A DNA stretch of 64,000 nt from Gordonia sp. ABSL11-1 (GCF_030315685.1 NZ_JASXSI010000002.1:1-64000), one strand, 5' to 3'. Shown: positions 30,020 through 43,538, counted from the first letter of the stretch. Numbers and translations are program-made. The notes: generated by a model from the letters alone, not told the origin.

Positions 30020-30595
30020 GTGCGTACCTGGAAACGCAAGGGCCGTGGCGCCGCGACGCGCATCTGCTCGCATCTCGACGTGCACGAGGCGGAACTGCTC
30101 GCCTCGATGGTGACCTCGATGCGCGAGTTGCTGACCGAACGCGAGGCGTCGGCACCGCGCGACGAACTGTCCGAGGTCACCGGAATCCCGACGGGCCACA
30201 CCGCCGCGCCGACCGACGTCACGCTCGGCCGACTGCTGCCGGACTTCCATCGTCCGGATCAGGACCGTGAGCTCACCACCGACGTCGTCAACGGTGACAT
30301 CAACGGCGCGCTGCGCAGCATGCACGAGCCGCACATCATCGACGCCAAGATGTCGGCTGCGCAGGTGGTGCTCGACACCCTGCCCGACGGCGGCGGTGAT
30401 CTCGCGCTCACCGAGGCGCAGGCGATGGGGTGGCTGACGGCGCTCAACGACGTCCGGCTCGCACTCGGGGCGATGCTCGGCATCTCCGAGGACACGCCCG
30501 ACTCGCTTCCACCCGATCATCCGCATGCCGCACACCTGGACGTCTATCACTGGCTCACGGTCATGCAGGAACTGCTCGTCGAGTCGTTGATGTGA
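30020..30595 (+). CDS. DUF2017 conserved protein
   Basis: The 191-residue soluble protein matches the actinobacterial DUF2017 family found directly after clpS (Rv1332 position). It is all-helical in appearance, with no catalytic motif I recognise. A conserved C-terminal half includes LTEAQAMGWLTALNDVRLALGAML and YHWLTVMQELLVESLM. It starts at GTG 30020 and its stop overlaps the peptidase start by one base. The fixed context suggests a role linked to ClpS-dependent proteolysis, but that is inference. Confidence 0.85.
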   Translation: MRTWKRKGRGAATRICSHLDVHEAELLASMVTSMRELLTEREASAPRDELSEVTGIPTGHTAAPTDVTLGRLLPDFHRPDQDRELTTDVVNGDINGALRSMHEPHIIDAKMSAAQVVLDTLPDGGGDLALTEAQAMGWLTALNDVRLALGAMLGISEDTPDSLPPDHPHAAHLDVYHWLTVMQELLVESLM

Positions 30596-31704
30596 TGGGG
30601 ATGATCGCCAGACCGGGAGACCGGATCACCGACGTCGCCGGCATCCTGGTCGGCCATCACCACCGGATCGACGACGACGCCCGGGTGGCTTCTCCGGACG
30701 GCGCGGACCCGGGTCGCGGCTGGGCGACCGGGACCACCGTGGTGCGGATCGACGCCCCGGACGCGGTCTGTGCGGTCGATGTCCGCGGCGGTGGTCCGGG
30801 CACACGTGAGACCGATCTCCTCGACCCGGTGAACACGGTGCAGACCGCCCACGCGATCGTCCTCTCCGGGGGCAGCGCCTACGGACTGGCCGCCGCCGAC
30901 GGCGTGATGCTCGGACTGGAGGGCGCGGGCAGCGGACTCCCGATGGATGGCCGTGGACATGTCGTGCCGATCGTCCCGGGCGCGGTCATCTTCGATCTGC
31001 CGGTGGGTGCCTGGGAGCACCGACCCGACGCCGGGTTCGGCCGCGCGGCGCTGGCGGCGGTGACCGTCGACCTCGAGGTCGGCAGTGTCGGCGCGGGTGC
31101 GGGGGCACGAGCCGGTGCCCTCAAGGGCGGCGTCGGGACCGCGTCGGTCACCCTGACGGACGGCCCGGCCGCCGGTGTCACGGTGGGTGCTCTGATGGTC
31201 GCGAACCCGGTGGGGTCGGTGATCGATCCGTCGACCGGATTACCCTGGGGTGTAACGTCATCGGACACCGCCCACTTCGGCCTGGGGGTGCCAGCAGTCG
31301 ACGAGGTGGCTCGGTATGCGGAGCTGACCGCCAAACAGACCGTCCTCAACACCACGATCGGTGTCGTCGCCACCGATGCCGCCCTCGACGCGGCATCCGC
31401 GCGCCGGGTCGCGATGGCCGGCCACGACGGCCTCGCCCGTGCGATCGTCCCCGCCCACTCGCCGCTCGACGGCGACACCATCTTCGCCGTGTCGACCCGC
31501 ACCGCGCACCCCGAGCAGCCACCGGTGCCGGGTGGGATGAACCCCGACGTCGCGTTGCTCGCGGAGGTCTCCCGCGTCGCCGCGGTCGTGGTGCATCGCG
31601 CGATCGTCGGAGCCGTTCTCGCCGCGACACCGGTCGCCGGAATCCCGACCTATGCCGACGTGGTGCCGTCGGCATGGCGCGGATACCGTGGGTCGGCGGA
31701 ATAG
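30595..31704 (+). CDS. P1/DmpA-family N-terminal-nucleophile aminopeptidase
   Basis: The 369-residue protein is a peptidase family S58 (DmpA/BapA-like) member, as judged by ITDVAGILVGHHHRIDDD, the ETDLLDPVNTVQTAHAIVLSGGSAYGLAAADGV core, and the C-terminal NPDVALLAEVSRVAAVVVHRAIVGAV. These proteins self-cleave to expose a Ser or Thr nucleophile and hydrolyse N-terminal residues or beta-peptides. The likely cleavage region is around ANPVGSVIDPSTG. It overlaps DUF2017 by one base and corresponds to the Rv1333 position. Confidence 0.85.
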   Translation: MGMIARPGDRITDVAGILVGHHHRIDDDARVASPDGADPGRGWATGTTVVRIDAPDAVCAVDVRGGGPGTRETDLLDPVNTVQTAHAIVLSGGSAYGLAAADGVMLGLEGAGSGLPMDGRGHVVPIVPGAVIFDLPVGAWEHRPDAGFGRAALAAVTVDLEVGSVGAGAGARAGALKGGVGTASVTLTDGPAAGVTVGALMVANPVGSVIDPSTGLPWGVTSSDTAHFGLGVPAVDEVARYAELTAKQTVLNTTIGVVATDAALDAASARRVAMAGHDGLARAIVPAHSPLDGDTIFAVSTRTAHPEQPPVPGGMNPDVALLAEVSRVAAVVVHRAIVGAVLAATPVAGIPTYADVVPSAWRGYRGSAE

Positions 31705-31769
31705 CGGCGCGGATCGCGACGTTGCTGACAGCTGATGTCGCAAGGGGCTGTTGTCGAGGAGGAGTTGGA

Positions 31770-32174
31770 GTGCTGACGATCGGCCAGGAGTTGGTGGACG
31801 CGATGGTGGCGCACGCACGCGCCGACCATCCCGACGAGGCCTGCGGGATCATCGCGGGAGCGGAGGGTTCCGATGTCCCAGAGCGCTTCATCCCGATGAT
31901 CAACGCCGAGCGTTCGCCCACCTTCTACCGGTTCGACTCGGCCGAGCAGCTCGAGGTGTGGCGGGAGATGGACCGCGTCGACGAGGAGCCGGTGGTGATC
32001 TACCACTCGCACACCGCGACCGAGGCCTATCCGAGCCGTACCGACGTCTCCTACGCGAGCGAACCGAACGCCCACTACGTCCTGGTGTCCACCCGTGACG
32101 ACGACGCCGAGATCCGCAGCTATCGCATCGTCGATGGCGTCGTGACCGAAGAACCCATCGAGATCAGGAGCTGA
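31770..32174 (+). CDS. mec: CysO-cysteine peptidase Mec (JAMM metalloprotease)
   Basis: The 134-residue MPN/JAMM-domain protein releases cysteine from the CysO thiocarboxylate adduct. The zinc motif is present as EEPVVIYHSHTATEAYPSRTD, with an upstream Glu in DEACGIIAG. The GTG at 31770 follows a GAGGAGGAG ribosome site and gives the family start; the longer frame reads back into the P1 peptidase. It is followed at 5 bp by cysO and then cysM, so the whole O-phosphoserine-dependent cysteine pathway is one operon. Confidence 0.93.
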   Translation: MLTIGQELVDAMVAHARADHPDEACGIIAGAEGSDVPERFIPMINAERSPTFYRFDSAEQLEVWREMDRVDEEPVVIYHSHTATEAYPSRTDVSYASEPNAHYVLVSTRDDDAEIRSYRIVDGVVTEEPIEIRS

Positions 32175-32179
32175 CGACC

Positions 32180-32467
32180 ATGGCGGTAACCGTGTCCATC
32201 CCGACCATCCTGCGCACCCATACCGGAGGCGAGAAGCGTGTCGAGGCCAGTGGGACCACCTTGGCGGAGATCATCGACAGCCTCGAGTCGGCCAATCCGG
32301 GCATCAAGGAACGACTCGTCGCCGCCGACTCCGACGGTGCAGTCAAGTTGCACCGGTTCGTGAACATCTACGTCAACGACGAGGACGTCCGGTTCTCCGG
32401 TGGACTCGACACCTCCGTCGACGACGGCGACGACGTGACGATCCTGCCCGCCGTCGCCGGAGGCTAG
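32180..32467 (+). CDS. cysO: Sulfur-carrier protein CysO (ubiquitin-like)
   Basis: The 95-residue beta-grasp protein ends in the diglycine tail (PAVAGG) needed to form a C-terminal thiocarboxylate. The core includes VRFSGGLDTSVDDGDDVTILPAVAGG, typical of the ThiS/MoaD fold. CysO delivers sulfide to CysM, and the adduct is cleaved by Mec. It lies between mec and cysM with gaps of 5 and 6 bp. Confidence 0.95.
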   Translation: MAVTVSIPTILRTHTGGEKRVEASGTTLAEIIDSLESANPGIKERLVAADSDGAVKLHRFVNIYVNDEDVRFSGGLDTSVDDGDDVTILPAVAGG

Positions 32468-34118
<1,651 letters not shown>

Positions 34119-34122
<4 letters not shown>

Positions 34123-34919
34123 GCGAGCAGACCGCGCCGATCGGCATCTTCGACTCGGGTGTGGGCGGATTGACGGTGGCGCGCGCGATCATCGACCTCC
34201 TGCCCGACGAGGACATCGTCTACATCGGCGACACCGCGAACGGCCCGTACGGCCCCCTGGCGATCCCGGACATCCGACGGCACGCCCTGGCCATCGGCGA
34301 CGACCTCGCCGAACGCGGTGTGAAAGCGATTGTCATCGCGTGCAATACGGCCTCGGCCGCATGCCTGCGCGACGCCCGTGAACGCTATGCACCCATCCCG
34401 GTCGTCGAGGTCATCCTGCCGGCTGTGCGTCGTGCGGTTGTCGCCACCAAGACCAACCGTATCGGTGTCATCGGGACGCAGGCAACGATCGCCTCACGCG
34501 CATACCAAGATTCGTTCGCGGCTGCCCGCGACGCCGAGATCACCGCCGTCGCCTGCCCGCGCTTCGTCGACTTCGTCGAGCGCGGCATGACCAGTGGGCG
34601 CCAGATCCTGGGACTCGCACAGGGATATCTCGAACCGCTGCAGGAAGCCGACGTCGACACGGTGGTGTTGGGCTGCACGCACTACCCGTTGCTGTCCGGC
34701 GTCATCCAGCTCGCGATGGGCGACGAGGTGACCCTCGTGTCTAGCGCGGAGGAGACGGCCAAAGACCTCTTCCGGGTGCTGACCCAACTCGATCTCCTGC
34801 ACCCGCACTCCGATCGCGCGGCGATCCGCGAGTTCCGTTCCACCGGCGATCCGGAGTTCTTCGCCCGTCTGTCGACCCGTTTCCTCGGGCCGGCGATCGG
34901 TCAGGTCCAACACCTCTGA
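34119..34919 (+). CDS. murI: Glutamate racemase with apparent non-canonical start
   Basis: The 266-residue racemase supplies D-glutamate for peptidoglycan. Both catalytic Cys are seen ([10 protein letters not shown] and [11 protein letters not shown]), and so is the N-terminal [13 protein letters not shown] with its substrate-binding Asp-Ser. Between the in-frame TGA at 34062 and the GTG at 34161 there is no ATG, GTG or TTG. Starting at 34161 would delete the FDSG motif. I therefore start at the ATA at 34119, which overlaps the rhomboid TAG and follows a GGGGG stretch by about 7 bases. A sequencing error at the true start is the main alternative. The product itself is secure. Confidence 0.85.
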
Positions 34920-34994
34920 GCGTCGCAACCATCGTTGGGGAGTTGTGACCTACATGCGGACTCGTCCTCAGGCGGGCATGGCACAGTAGGGCCT

Positions 34995-35762
34995 ATGCGT
35001 CTCTCCGTCCTCGGATGTGCCGGAAGTGTGGGTGGACCGGACGCTGCCTGCTCCGGGTACCTGCTGTCCGTCGAGGGCGAGAGACCCGTGCTGATCGACT
35101 GCGGTCCGGGCGTCCTGTCCGAACTGCAGCGTGAGGTGGATCCCGTCGACGTCGACGTCGTCCTGTCCCATCTGCACGCCGATCACTGCCTCGACATACC
35201 CGCCATGCTGGTCTGGCGACGCTATGCGCCCCGACCGGCCACCGAACGTGCCCGGCTCTACGGCCCACCCGGCACCGCGTTGCGGATAGGCGCGGCCTCG
35301 GCGGAGATCCCCGGAGACGTCGACGACATCTCGGACACCTTTGACTGCCAGGCGTGGGAGGACGGGGTCGAGGTCACCATCGCGGGGGTGTCGATCACTC
35401 CCTATCGGGTCAATCACCCACCGGAGACGTACGGACTGCGCATCACCGGGCCCGGTGGACAGGTCATCGCCTACAGCGGTGACACCGCGATGTGCGACGA
35501 GGTCGTCGACGTCGCCGACGGCGCCGACATCTTCCTGTGTGAGGCGACCTGGACGCACGCACCCGACGAGAGGCCCCCGAACCTGCATCTGTCGGGATAC
35601 GAGGCCGGGCAGATCGCGACGAAGGCCGGCGTGCGGTCCCTTGCGCTCACGCATCTCGCGCCGTGGTTCGATGCCGAGACGATCCTCGCGGAGGCGCGGT
35701 CCACCTTCGCCGGTCCGGTCGACCTGGTCCGGCCCGGCCAGGTCTTCGATCTCGTGCCGTGA
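34995..35762 (+). CDS. MBL-fold cyclic-nucleotide phosphodiesterase-like protein
   Basis: The 255-residue metallo-beta-lactamase-fold protein shows VVLSHLHADHCLDIPAMLVWRRYAP (HxHxDH metal motif near residue 60), YSGDTAMCDEVVD, and ALTHLAPW near the C-terminus. The Rv1339 homologue at this locus is reported to degrade cAMP. The ATG at 34995 gives the typical start MRLSVLGCAGSVGGPDAACS. It lies between murI and rph, on the same strand, with a 75-bp upstream gap that probably has its own promoter. Confidence 0.88.
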   Translation: MRLSVLGCAGSVGGPDAACSGYLLSVEGERPVLIDCGPGVLSELQREVDPVDVDVVLSHLHADHCLDIPAMLVWRRYAPRPATERARLYGPPGTALRIGAASAEIPGDVDDISDTFDCQAWEDGVEVTIAGVSITPYRVNHPPETYGLRITGPGGQVIAYSGDTAMCDEVVDVADGADIFLCEATWTHAPDERPPNLHLSGYEAGQIATKAGVRSLALTHLAPWFDAETILAEARSTFAGPVDLVRPGQVFDLVP

Positions 35763-35807
35763 GACCGACCCGATCGGCCGTCGGGGGCGATCGTTAGAGT
35801 TGGGGCC

Positions 35808-36563
35808 GTGACGACACGAGCTGACGGCAGGGCCGATGACGAACTCCGACCGATCACCTTCACCCGCGGATTCACGAGTCATCCGGCCGGCTCGGTGCTG
35901 GTCGAGTTCGGTGGGACGCGAGTGATGTGTACGGCAAGTGTGACCGAGGGCGTGCCGCCATGGCGGCGCGGTTCCGGGCTCGGCTGGCTGACCGCCGAAT
36001 ACGCGATGTTGCCGTCGTCGACGCACGAGCGATCCCGTCGCGAGTCGGTGAAGGGCAAGGTCGGCGGCCGCACGCACGAGATCAGCCGTCTCGTCGGCCG
36101 GTCGCTGCGGGCCTGCATCGACCTCAGTGCATTGGGCGAGAACACTGTCGCGGTCGACTGCGACGTCCTGCAGGCCGACGGCGGCACCCGGACTGCCGCC
36201 ATCACCGGTGCGTATGTCGCTCTCGCCGACGCCGTGACGTGGCTGAAGGCGGCCGGCCGGCTCAGCGATCCGCAGCCTCTGTCGTGCATGATCGCCGCAG
36301 TGAGCGTCGGCGTCGTCGACGGGCGGGTGCGGCTCGATCTGCCCTACGAGGAGGACTCGCGGGCCGAGGTCGACATGAACGTGGTGGCCACCGACGCCGG
36401 CACACTCGTCGAGGTGCAGGGCACGGGCGAGGGGGCGACGTTCCCGCGCGCCACCCTCGACAAGCTCCTCGATGTCGCGATGATCGGCACCGAGAAACTC
36501 TTCGCCGCGCAGCGCGAAGTGCTGGCCGCACCGTATCCCGGCGACCTGCCGAACAAGCCCTGA
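35808..36563 (+). CDS. rph: Ribonuclease PH
   Basis: The 251-residue phosphorolytic 3'-to-5' exoribonuclease trims tRNA 3' ends. Diagnostic sequence includes [33 protein letters not shown]-type opening segments, RSLRACIDL, and [20 protein letters not shown]. The start is GTG at 35808. It overlaps the next gene by one base (TGATG), the widespread rph-rdgB pair. Confidence 0.95.
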   Translation: MTTRADGRADDELRPITFTRGFTSHPAGSVLVEFGGTRVMCTASVTEGVPPWRRGSGLGWLTAEYAMLPSSTHERSRRESVKGKVGGRTHEISRLVGRSLRACIDLSALGENTVAVDCDVLQADGGTRTAAITGAYVALADAVTWLKAAGRLSDPQPLSCMIAAVSVGVVDGRVRLDLPYEEDSRAEVDMNVVATDAGTLVEVQGTGEGATFPRATLDKLLDVAMIGTEKLFAAQREVLAAPYPGDLPNKP

Positions 36564-37177
36564 TGGCGACAGTGCTCCTCGCCAGTCGCAACGCGAAGAA
36601 GCTCGCGGAACTGCGCCGCGTGCTCGACGCCGCGGGCATCACCGGAGTCGACGTCGTCGGACTCGATGCCGTGCCGGAGTACCCGGAGGAGCCGGAAACC
36701 GGCGCGACGTTCGAGGACAACGCACTCATCAAGGCCGTCGCCGGTACTCGGGCGACCGGATTACCCTGTCTGGCAGACGATTCCGGTATCGCCGTGGATG
36801 CCCTGAACGGGATGCCGGGAGTCTTGTCAGCGCGCTGGAGTGGACGGCACGGCGACGATGCGGCCAACAACGAGCTGTTGCTCGCGCAGATCGGCGACGT
36901 CCCCGACGACCGACGGGGCGGTGCCTTCGTGTCGGCGTGCGCGCTGGTCGCGCCGTCGGGCGAGCGGACCGTGGTGCGGGGTGAATGGCGCGGCACCATC
37001 CTGCGAGCACCGCGCGGCGACAACGGATTCGGCTACGACCCGCTCTTCGTCCCCGACGACGACGCAGCCGGCGGACGCTCGGCCGCCGAACTGTCGGCGC
37101 CGGAGAAGGACGCGCTCAGTCACCGGGGCAAGGCACTGGCACAGCTGGTCCCGGCGCTACGCGAGCTCGCCGGCTGA
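36563..37177 (+). CDS. rdgB: XTP/dITP diphosphatase
   Basis: The 204-residue Ham1/RdgB protein removes non-canonical purine triphosphates before they enter DNA. It opens with VLLASRNAKKLAELRRVL, has CLADDSGIAVDALNGMPGV (metal-binding Asp), and ends in the conserved GDNGFGYDPLFVPD and LSHRGKAL motifs. The ATG at 36563 overlaps the rph stop. Its 3' end overlaps the convergent glycosyltransferase by 21 bp. Confidence 0.95.
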   Translation: MATVLLASRNAKKLAELRRVLDAAGITGVDVVGLDAVPEYPEEPETGATFEDNALIKAVAGTRATGLPCLADDSGIAVDALNGMPGVLSARWSGRHGDDAANNELLLAQIGDVPDDRRGGAFVSACALVAPSGERTVVRGEWRGTILRAPRGDNGFGYDPLFVPDDDAAGGRSAAELSAPEKDALSHRGKALAQLVPALRELAG

Positions 37178-38305
37178 TCTCGACGAGCCGTTGAGCGTGC
37201 CGGGTCGGTGGTGCACGGTCAGCATGGCCTCGACCGAATCGGGCCACCGGTAGCGGGTGGCCCGTCGCCGTGCGGCCCGCTCGCGTTCGGGCCGGGGGAG
37301 TTCCAGGACCTGTTCGATCGCATCGGCGAAGGCCGCACCCGAATTCGCCGCCAGCGCACCGCATGTCGCGTCGACCAACCCCGCGACCGCCGACGACCGG
37401 GATCCCACCACCGGGGTGCCGGACGCCAATGACTCGAGCGCCGAGAGACAGAACGTCTCGTGCGGTCCGGGAGCCAACGAGATCTCGGTGGTCGCGAGCA
37501 GCGTGGCGAGGAGCTGCCGGTCGGCGAGGTGTCCGACGAACGTGACCGGCAGTCCCTGCGCGGACCGTTCGAGTGCCGGTCGGCAGGGGCCGTCGCCCGC
37601 GACGACGAGGTGGACACGCCGGTGGTCGGCGTGGAGCCGAGCGACCGCCTCGATACTGCGATCGGCACGCTTCTCCGGCGAGAGGCGACCACAGTGGGTG
37701 ATCAGCGTCGTCGTGTCGTCGGCAAACCGCGCTCCGACCGCGGGATCGGCGTGACGGGGATCGAAGACCTCGAGATCGACGCCCAGCGGGGCGTGCGCCA
37801 CGTTGGTAGCACCGATCCGATCGAACTCGGCCGCAGCGAAATCCGTGGTGCAGACCACGGTGTCGAACGACACCGCCGTGCGGCGGTTCGCCTCGTCGGC
37901 CATCGCCCGCGCGATCGGTGGCGGCATCGCCATCGACAACAACCGGTCGAGTCGCTCGTGCGAGACCATCGTCGAATGGATACCGCGCCGATGCGCCCAC
38001 TGACCGAAGCCGCGCAGGGTCAATCGGTCCGACACCTCGAGCGCATCGGGACGCAGGTGGCGGAGGATGCCGGCCACACGACGGGCGGGCGCGAGGCGGT
38101 ACCCGCCGGAGAAGGGGAGGCGGCCGGCGGCGACCTCGATCCGGTGTACGCCGTTGGGCATCGTCTCGGCGTGATCCGTCGCTCCCGGCACCACCAGGAC
38201 GACCTCGTGGCCCGCGGCGACATAGCCTGCGCCCCATCGGTCGACGGCGGTGCGGAGCCCACCGGATCGGGCGCCGTAGAAGTTCGCGAGCTGCACGATT
38301 CGCAC
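37157..38305 (-). CDS. GT4-family glycosyltransferase
   Basis: The 382-residue protein is a retaining GT-B glycosyltransferase. The N-terminal acceptor domain begins MRIVQLANFYGARSGGLRTAV. The C-terminal domain holds THCGRLSPEKRADRSIEAV, HLVVAGDGP and the E-x7-E donor signature in PGPHETFCLSALESLASGTPVV. The family includes actinobacterial mannosyltransferases of the mgtA type acting on membrane lipids, so a GDP-mannose donor is plausible but unproven. The last residues overlap the rdgB 3' end on the other strand. Confidence 0.85.
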   Translation of the reverse strand: MRIVQLANFYGARSGGLRTAVDRWGAGYVAAGHEVVLVVPGATDHAETMPNGVHRIEVAAGRLPFSGGYRLAPARRVAGILRHLRPDALEVSDRLTLRGFGQWAHRRGIHSTMVSHERLDRLLSMAMPPPIARAMADEANRRTAVSFDTVVCTTDFAAAEFDRIGATNVAHAPLGVDLEVFDPRHADPAVGARFADDTTTLITHCGRLSPEKRADRSIEAVARLHADHRRVHLVVAGDGPCRPALERSAQGLPVTFVGHLADRQLLATLLATTEISLAPGPHETFCLSALESLASGTPVVGSRSSAVAGLVDATCGALAANSGAAFADAIEQVLELPRPERERAARRRATRYRWPDSVEAMLTVHHRPGTLNGSSRSAGELA

Positions 38306-38406
38306 GGCTCAGTCTTGTCCGCGGCTCGTGAATCGACGCCGACGACGATGTCACCGCCAAGCGATCAGTGCGTGAACATCACCTGGCGACACACCGGGCG
38401 GGGGCG

Positions 38407-38754
38407 TCAGAGGTTGTACTGCGCCTTCACTTCCTTGGTGCGGATGTGCTCGAACCAGAAGGACAGGAAGGGGATCGTGCCGGCGATGCAGGTCAGGATG
38501 ATCTTGCCGAGCGGCCAGCGCACCTTGATGGCGAGGTCGATGGTGAGGATCAGGTAGACGAAGTAGACCCAGCCGTGCACGATCGGGACGAAGTCGAGCG
38601 CATCGACGTCGAAGCCGTACTTGAGGACGAGTTCGGCGACGAGTAACAGCAGCCACAGACCGGTGATCCAGGCCAGAATCCGATACCGCAACAGGGCGCC
38701 GCGCACCTTCTCCACGGGGGCGCCGGTCTCGGTGCTGCTGGTCGTCTCGGTCAC
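38407..38754 (-). CDS. DUF3817 membrane protein
   Basis: The 115-residue protein has three hydrophobic helices and the DUF3817 features (LLRYRILAWITGLWLLLLVAE, VPIVHGWVYFVYLI). It is at the Rv1342c position beside rph-rdgB. Function is unknown. It starts at GTG 38754 and overlaps the upstream gene as GTGA, so the two are coupled. The conserved His in the central helix is shared with the second DUF3817 protein at 18083-18442. Confidence 0.85.
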   Translation of the reverse strand: MTETTSSTETGAPVEKVRGALLRYRILAWITGLWLLLLVAELVLKYGFDVDALDFVPIVHGWVYFVYLILTIDLAIKVRWPLGKIILTCIAGTIPFLSFWFEHIRTKEVKAQYNL

Positions 38755-39133
38755 CTGCGTTGGTCCTCACTGCTCGGTTGTGATGCGTCGGACCGACGGA
38801 GGTCGGCCAGATAGGAGTTGTAGTCGGCGAGCGCCGAGTCATCGTCCGGGGCGGTGGTCGACCGCAGCGACGACGCGCTCGGTGTGGTGGGCCGATCCGG
38901 CAGGATGCCTGCAGGGATCTCGGTGGCGCCCTTGGATTCGGTCAGTTTGGCCTGTTCGTCGGGATTGCCCTCCAGCACGACGAACCGTCGGTACGCCCAG
39001 ATCACGGCGACGGCGAACGCGGGCCACTGCAGCGCGTAGCCGAGGTTCTGCGCGGTCCCGGCCGAGGATTCGTAGACGTCCCACTGCCACCATGCGAGTG
39101 CGAGGCACGCCGCCGCCACGACCACCAGAGCGA

Positions 39134-41160
<2,027 letters not shown>

Positions 41161-41161
<1 letters not shown>

Positions 41162-41580
41162 TAGGGGGCCTCGAGTATCGGGTTCTCGGCGTCGGTGACG
41201 ACGTGGAGGGCGACGCCGTGTTGCTCGAGTTCGGTGGTGAGCTGGCGGAGGAATGATGGACGCTGGGCGAGGATTTCGAGGCTGGTGACGTAGCAGTTGT
41301 CGATGCGTTCGGCTCGGGCGAGCGCCATTAGGTAGTACAGCCCGGAGCGTGTGGTTGAGTTGGCTGATCTGTGCATATCGATAACGTCGACGAGCCGTGG
41401 ATTGCTTTGGGTGGCCGCATACTTGTGAAGTCGAGTGAGCTGCGAGTTCCTTGCTGTGGAGGCCTCTGTTGGTTCAGTCGCGCCGACCCGGACGTAGCAT
41501 ACTGCTGTCCTGGGAGATTCATTATCGGAATGATGTTCTGATTCAGTACGATACTTGGTATCTGTATGAATGCTATTCAT
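41161..41580 (-). CDS. Catalytically dead resolvase-like protein
   Basis: The 139-residue protein aligns by eye to the N-terminal domain of serine recombinases: AVCYVRVGATEP, then a helix, an ARAERIDNCYV strand, and a closing ELEQHGVALHVVTDAEN. The catalytic Ser (usually YVRVS) is Gly/Ala at residues 33-34, and the conserved Arg-rich YKLDRLSR segment reads VTSLEILAQRP. It has no DNA-binding domain. The ATG at 41580 follows a GGAAAG ribosome site, and its stop overlaps the integrase start (TAATG), so the pair is translationally coupled. It could be a recombination directionality factor or a regulator that binds the integrase catalytic domain; that is inference. Confidence 0.7.
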
Positions 41581-41799
41581 GTGTCTTTCCTTCCTTGATT
41601 CAGTTATATTGGCGTTCAACGCATTAACCAATCTGTCCTAATGATAACTCTGGTCACTGGCTATGCCGATAGCGATTGTGACGCGGAATTTACATCTGTT
41701 GCAGTGGTTTACGCGGCGACTTGGTGATGTGGTGCGTCCCGGCGAATGGAAGACCTGCCGTGAGCTGCCGGTGTGAGTGTGCCGGGCACTGTTTCTGGT

Positions 41800-42489
41800 T
41801 CATTCCTGATTGCCTGCGCCGAGGAAGACATGGAGCCTGCCGCCGGCATCAAGCACGGTGTGCTCAGCGGTGATCTCGTCAAGGATGGCGTCACGATCGA
41901 TTGATACGAAATCGGAGAGGTGGTAGGCCTCGGCGATGGCCACCATCTTTCGTTCAGCATCCTCCAGGTGGGTCATCCCTTGCAGCATGTCCTCGAGGGT
42001 TCGGTAGCTCTCGTGGTAGCGCTGCGACCAGTCCTCAACCAGATGCTCGACATCCAGTGGACCGTCTGGGTCGGCGGTATCGAGCAATGCGTGCAGCGCG
42101 TCACCGTCTGATGGATGAACTCCACCGGTTTCAGCTGGCATCGACGCGAGCGAGTAGGTTGCCAGCCAGCAGGTCCAGCGCTGCAAGTCCGCCGGGACGC
42201 GGCCGTCGTGGACTTCCGTGAGCGCCGGCCGCCATAGGTCGCGGCCACCCTCCACGCCGCCGACCGCGAAGCGGCGGAGATGGTCTCGGACGGGAGTGGA
42301 TGCGAAGTCGTGGAGGCAGGCGGCGATTGCTCGCGCGACGTCGGTTGGGATCGGTCCTTGGCGGTCGACGGCTGCTTCGATCTGGGCGTTGACGAGTTCG
42401 AGCAGCCGAGGGTCGAGATCGTGCGCGGGGCTCGGTCGGTGGTCGGGGCCGTCCGAGGGTGTGGGCTGGGGTGGGAGTTCGTGATCCAT
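41800..42489 (-). CDS. Hypothetical element protein
   Basis: The 229-residue protein is acidic and mostly helical by appearance, with a Pro-rich first 30 residues and no recognised domain. The ATG at 42489 has an excellent AAAGGAGG ribosome site, so expression is credible. It follows the replication-relaxation gene by 19 bp in the same direction. Segments such as TCWLATYSLASMPAE and LEDMLQGMTHLEDAERKMVAIAEAY suggest a helical bundle. No function is proposed. The 219 bp to its left (41581-41799) hold no gene I can support and probably carry the integrase promoter. Confidence 0.7.
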   Translation of the reverse strand: MDHELPPQPTPSDGPDHRPSPAHDLDPRLLELVNAQIEAAVDRQGPIPTDVARAIAACLHDFASTPVRDHLRRFAVGGVEGGRDLWRPALTEVHDGRVPADLQRWTCWLATYSLASMPAETGGVHPSDGDALHALLDTADPDGPLDVEHLVEDWSQRYHESYRTLEDMLQGMTHLEDAERKMVAIAEAYHLSDFVSIDRDAILDEITAEHTVLDAGGRLHVFLGAGNQE

Positions 42490-42508
42490 AGGTTTCCTCC
42501 TTTCGGGG

Positions 42509-43357
42509 TTAAGCGGTTGTCGGTGGGTCGGGGTGCAAGATTCCCGGCAGTGGGACTGTCTGTGCTCCATTGGTTTCGGCGGTCACAAGGTCTATGAACG
42601 CATCCGGAAGGCAGTAGCGGAAGACCTCGTGGGGAAGGCCGAGTGAAGATGCGATGCGGGCAAGTTCTTCGCTGCGCCGAAGATCCGGAACGACCCACAG
42701 CACGGTGGGGAAGAGGTCGTGGGCGGCCTGGTATTGGCCGCTGTTGTAGTAGGCGCCGTAGGTCGTGAGCTTTCGCTCGAGAAAGGCACCGCGTTCGGTG
42801 CGCCGGTCAAGTTCGATGAACCAGTGCTGTTCGAAGTCGATTCCCGCGGTGACGGCGCGTAGGTCTGGCCGTAGCCACACTGGGGCGCCGTGAGTGCCGA
42901 TGAAGCGAGTCCAGGCGCGGCGCTCGGCCTGGATCTCCGGAACCTCCAGGGCCCGATCACGCTCGGCCTCGCGCAGACGCACAGCGAGTTCAGCGACCTC
43001 AAGGGTGTGGGCAATGAACTCGGTTGCCGGTTCGGTGTAGCGGCGGCGGGTGCCGCTGCCGCGGAGCGCCCGTAGGAGCCGTTCTCCGGTCGCGGCCAGT
43101 TGCCAGGTGGTGGCGGCGGATCCTTGGCGGACGCCGCCGATGCGCCGGGTCAGGTGGGCGACGAGGCCGAGTTCGGTCAGCCGTGCCAAAACGCGCGTGC
43201 AGGCCCGTGTGGCTGCCGATGAGGTTCGGTGACCTGTGGTGAAGTGCAGGCGCTGGATGTGGCGGGTGGTGAGGAGCCGGAAGTCTTCGAGGTCGTGGAG
43301 AATCTGTAGGTCACGCTCTGACAGACGGTCTTTGAGGTCGGACAAGAGGCGCATCAT
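42509..43357 (-). CDS. Replication-relaxation family protein
   Basis: The 282-residue protein begins with a winged-helix region (SERDLQILHDLEDFRLLTTRHIQRLHF) followed by LARLTELGLVAHLTRRIGGVRQGS, the pattern of the replication-relaxation family (PF13814) of actinobacterial plasmids and integrative elements. The middle contains DLRAVTAGIDFEQHWFIELDRRTE, where an Asp-Glu pair could be a nuclease-like site. The GGAGG ribosome site supports the first of two adjacent ATGs. It lies downstream of the VirD4-like ATPase. A role in initiating or processing element DNA is likely. Confidence 0.8.
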   Translation of the reverse strand: MMRLLSDLKDRLSERDLQILHDLEDFRLLTTRHIQRLHFTTGHRTSSAATRACTRVLARLTELGLVAHLTRRIGGVRQGSAATTWQLAATGERLLRALRGSGTRRRYTEPATEFIAHTLEVAELAVRLREAERDRALEVPEIQAERRAWTRFIGTHGAPVWLRPDLRAVTAGIDFEQHWFIELDRRTERGAFLERKLTTYGAYYNSGQYQAAHDLFPTVLWVVPDLRRSEELARIASSLGLPHEVFRYCLPDAFIDLVTAETNGAQTVPLPGILHPDPPTTA

Positions 43358-43538
43358 GGCGGTGGCCTCCGTCGATGCCTTGCCGCGCTAGACCTGGCCC
43401 GCGGGCCGGCCGGCCGGACCGCTGAATCAGCGGTCAGTTGCATCCCGGAAAGGCGGAACGAGGCCGATCGTGCTGCGGAAGCGGGAAAACGTGAGCAACG
43501 TGGCCGGATGGTCGACTGGACGGTTCGACGGACACTCC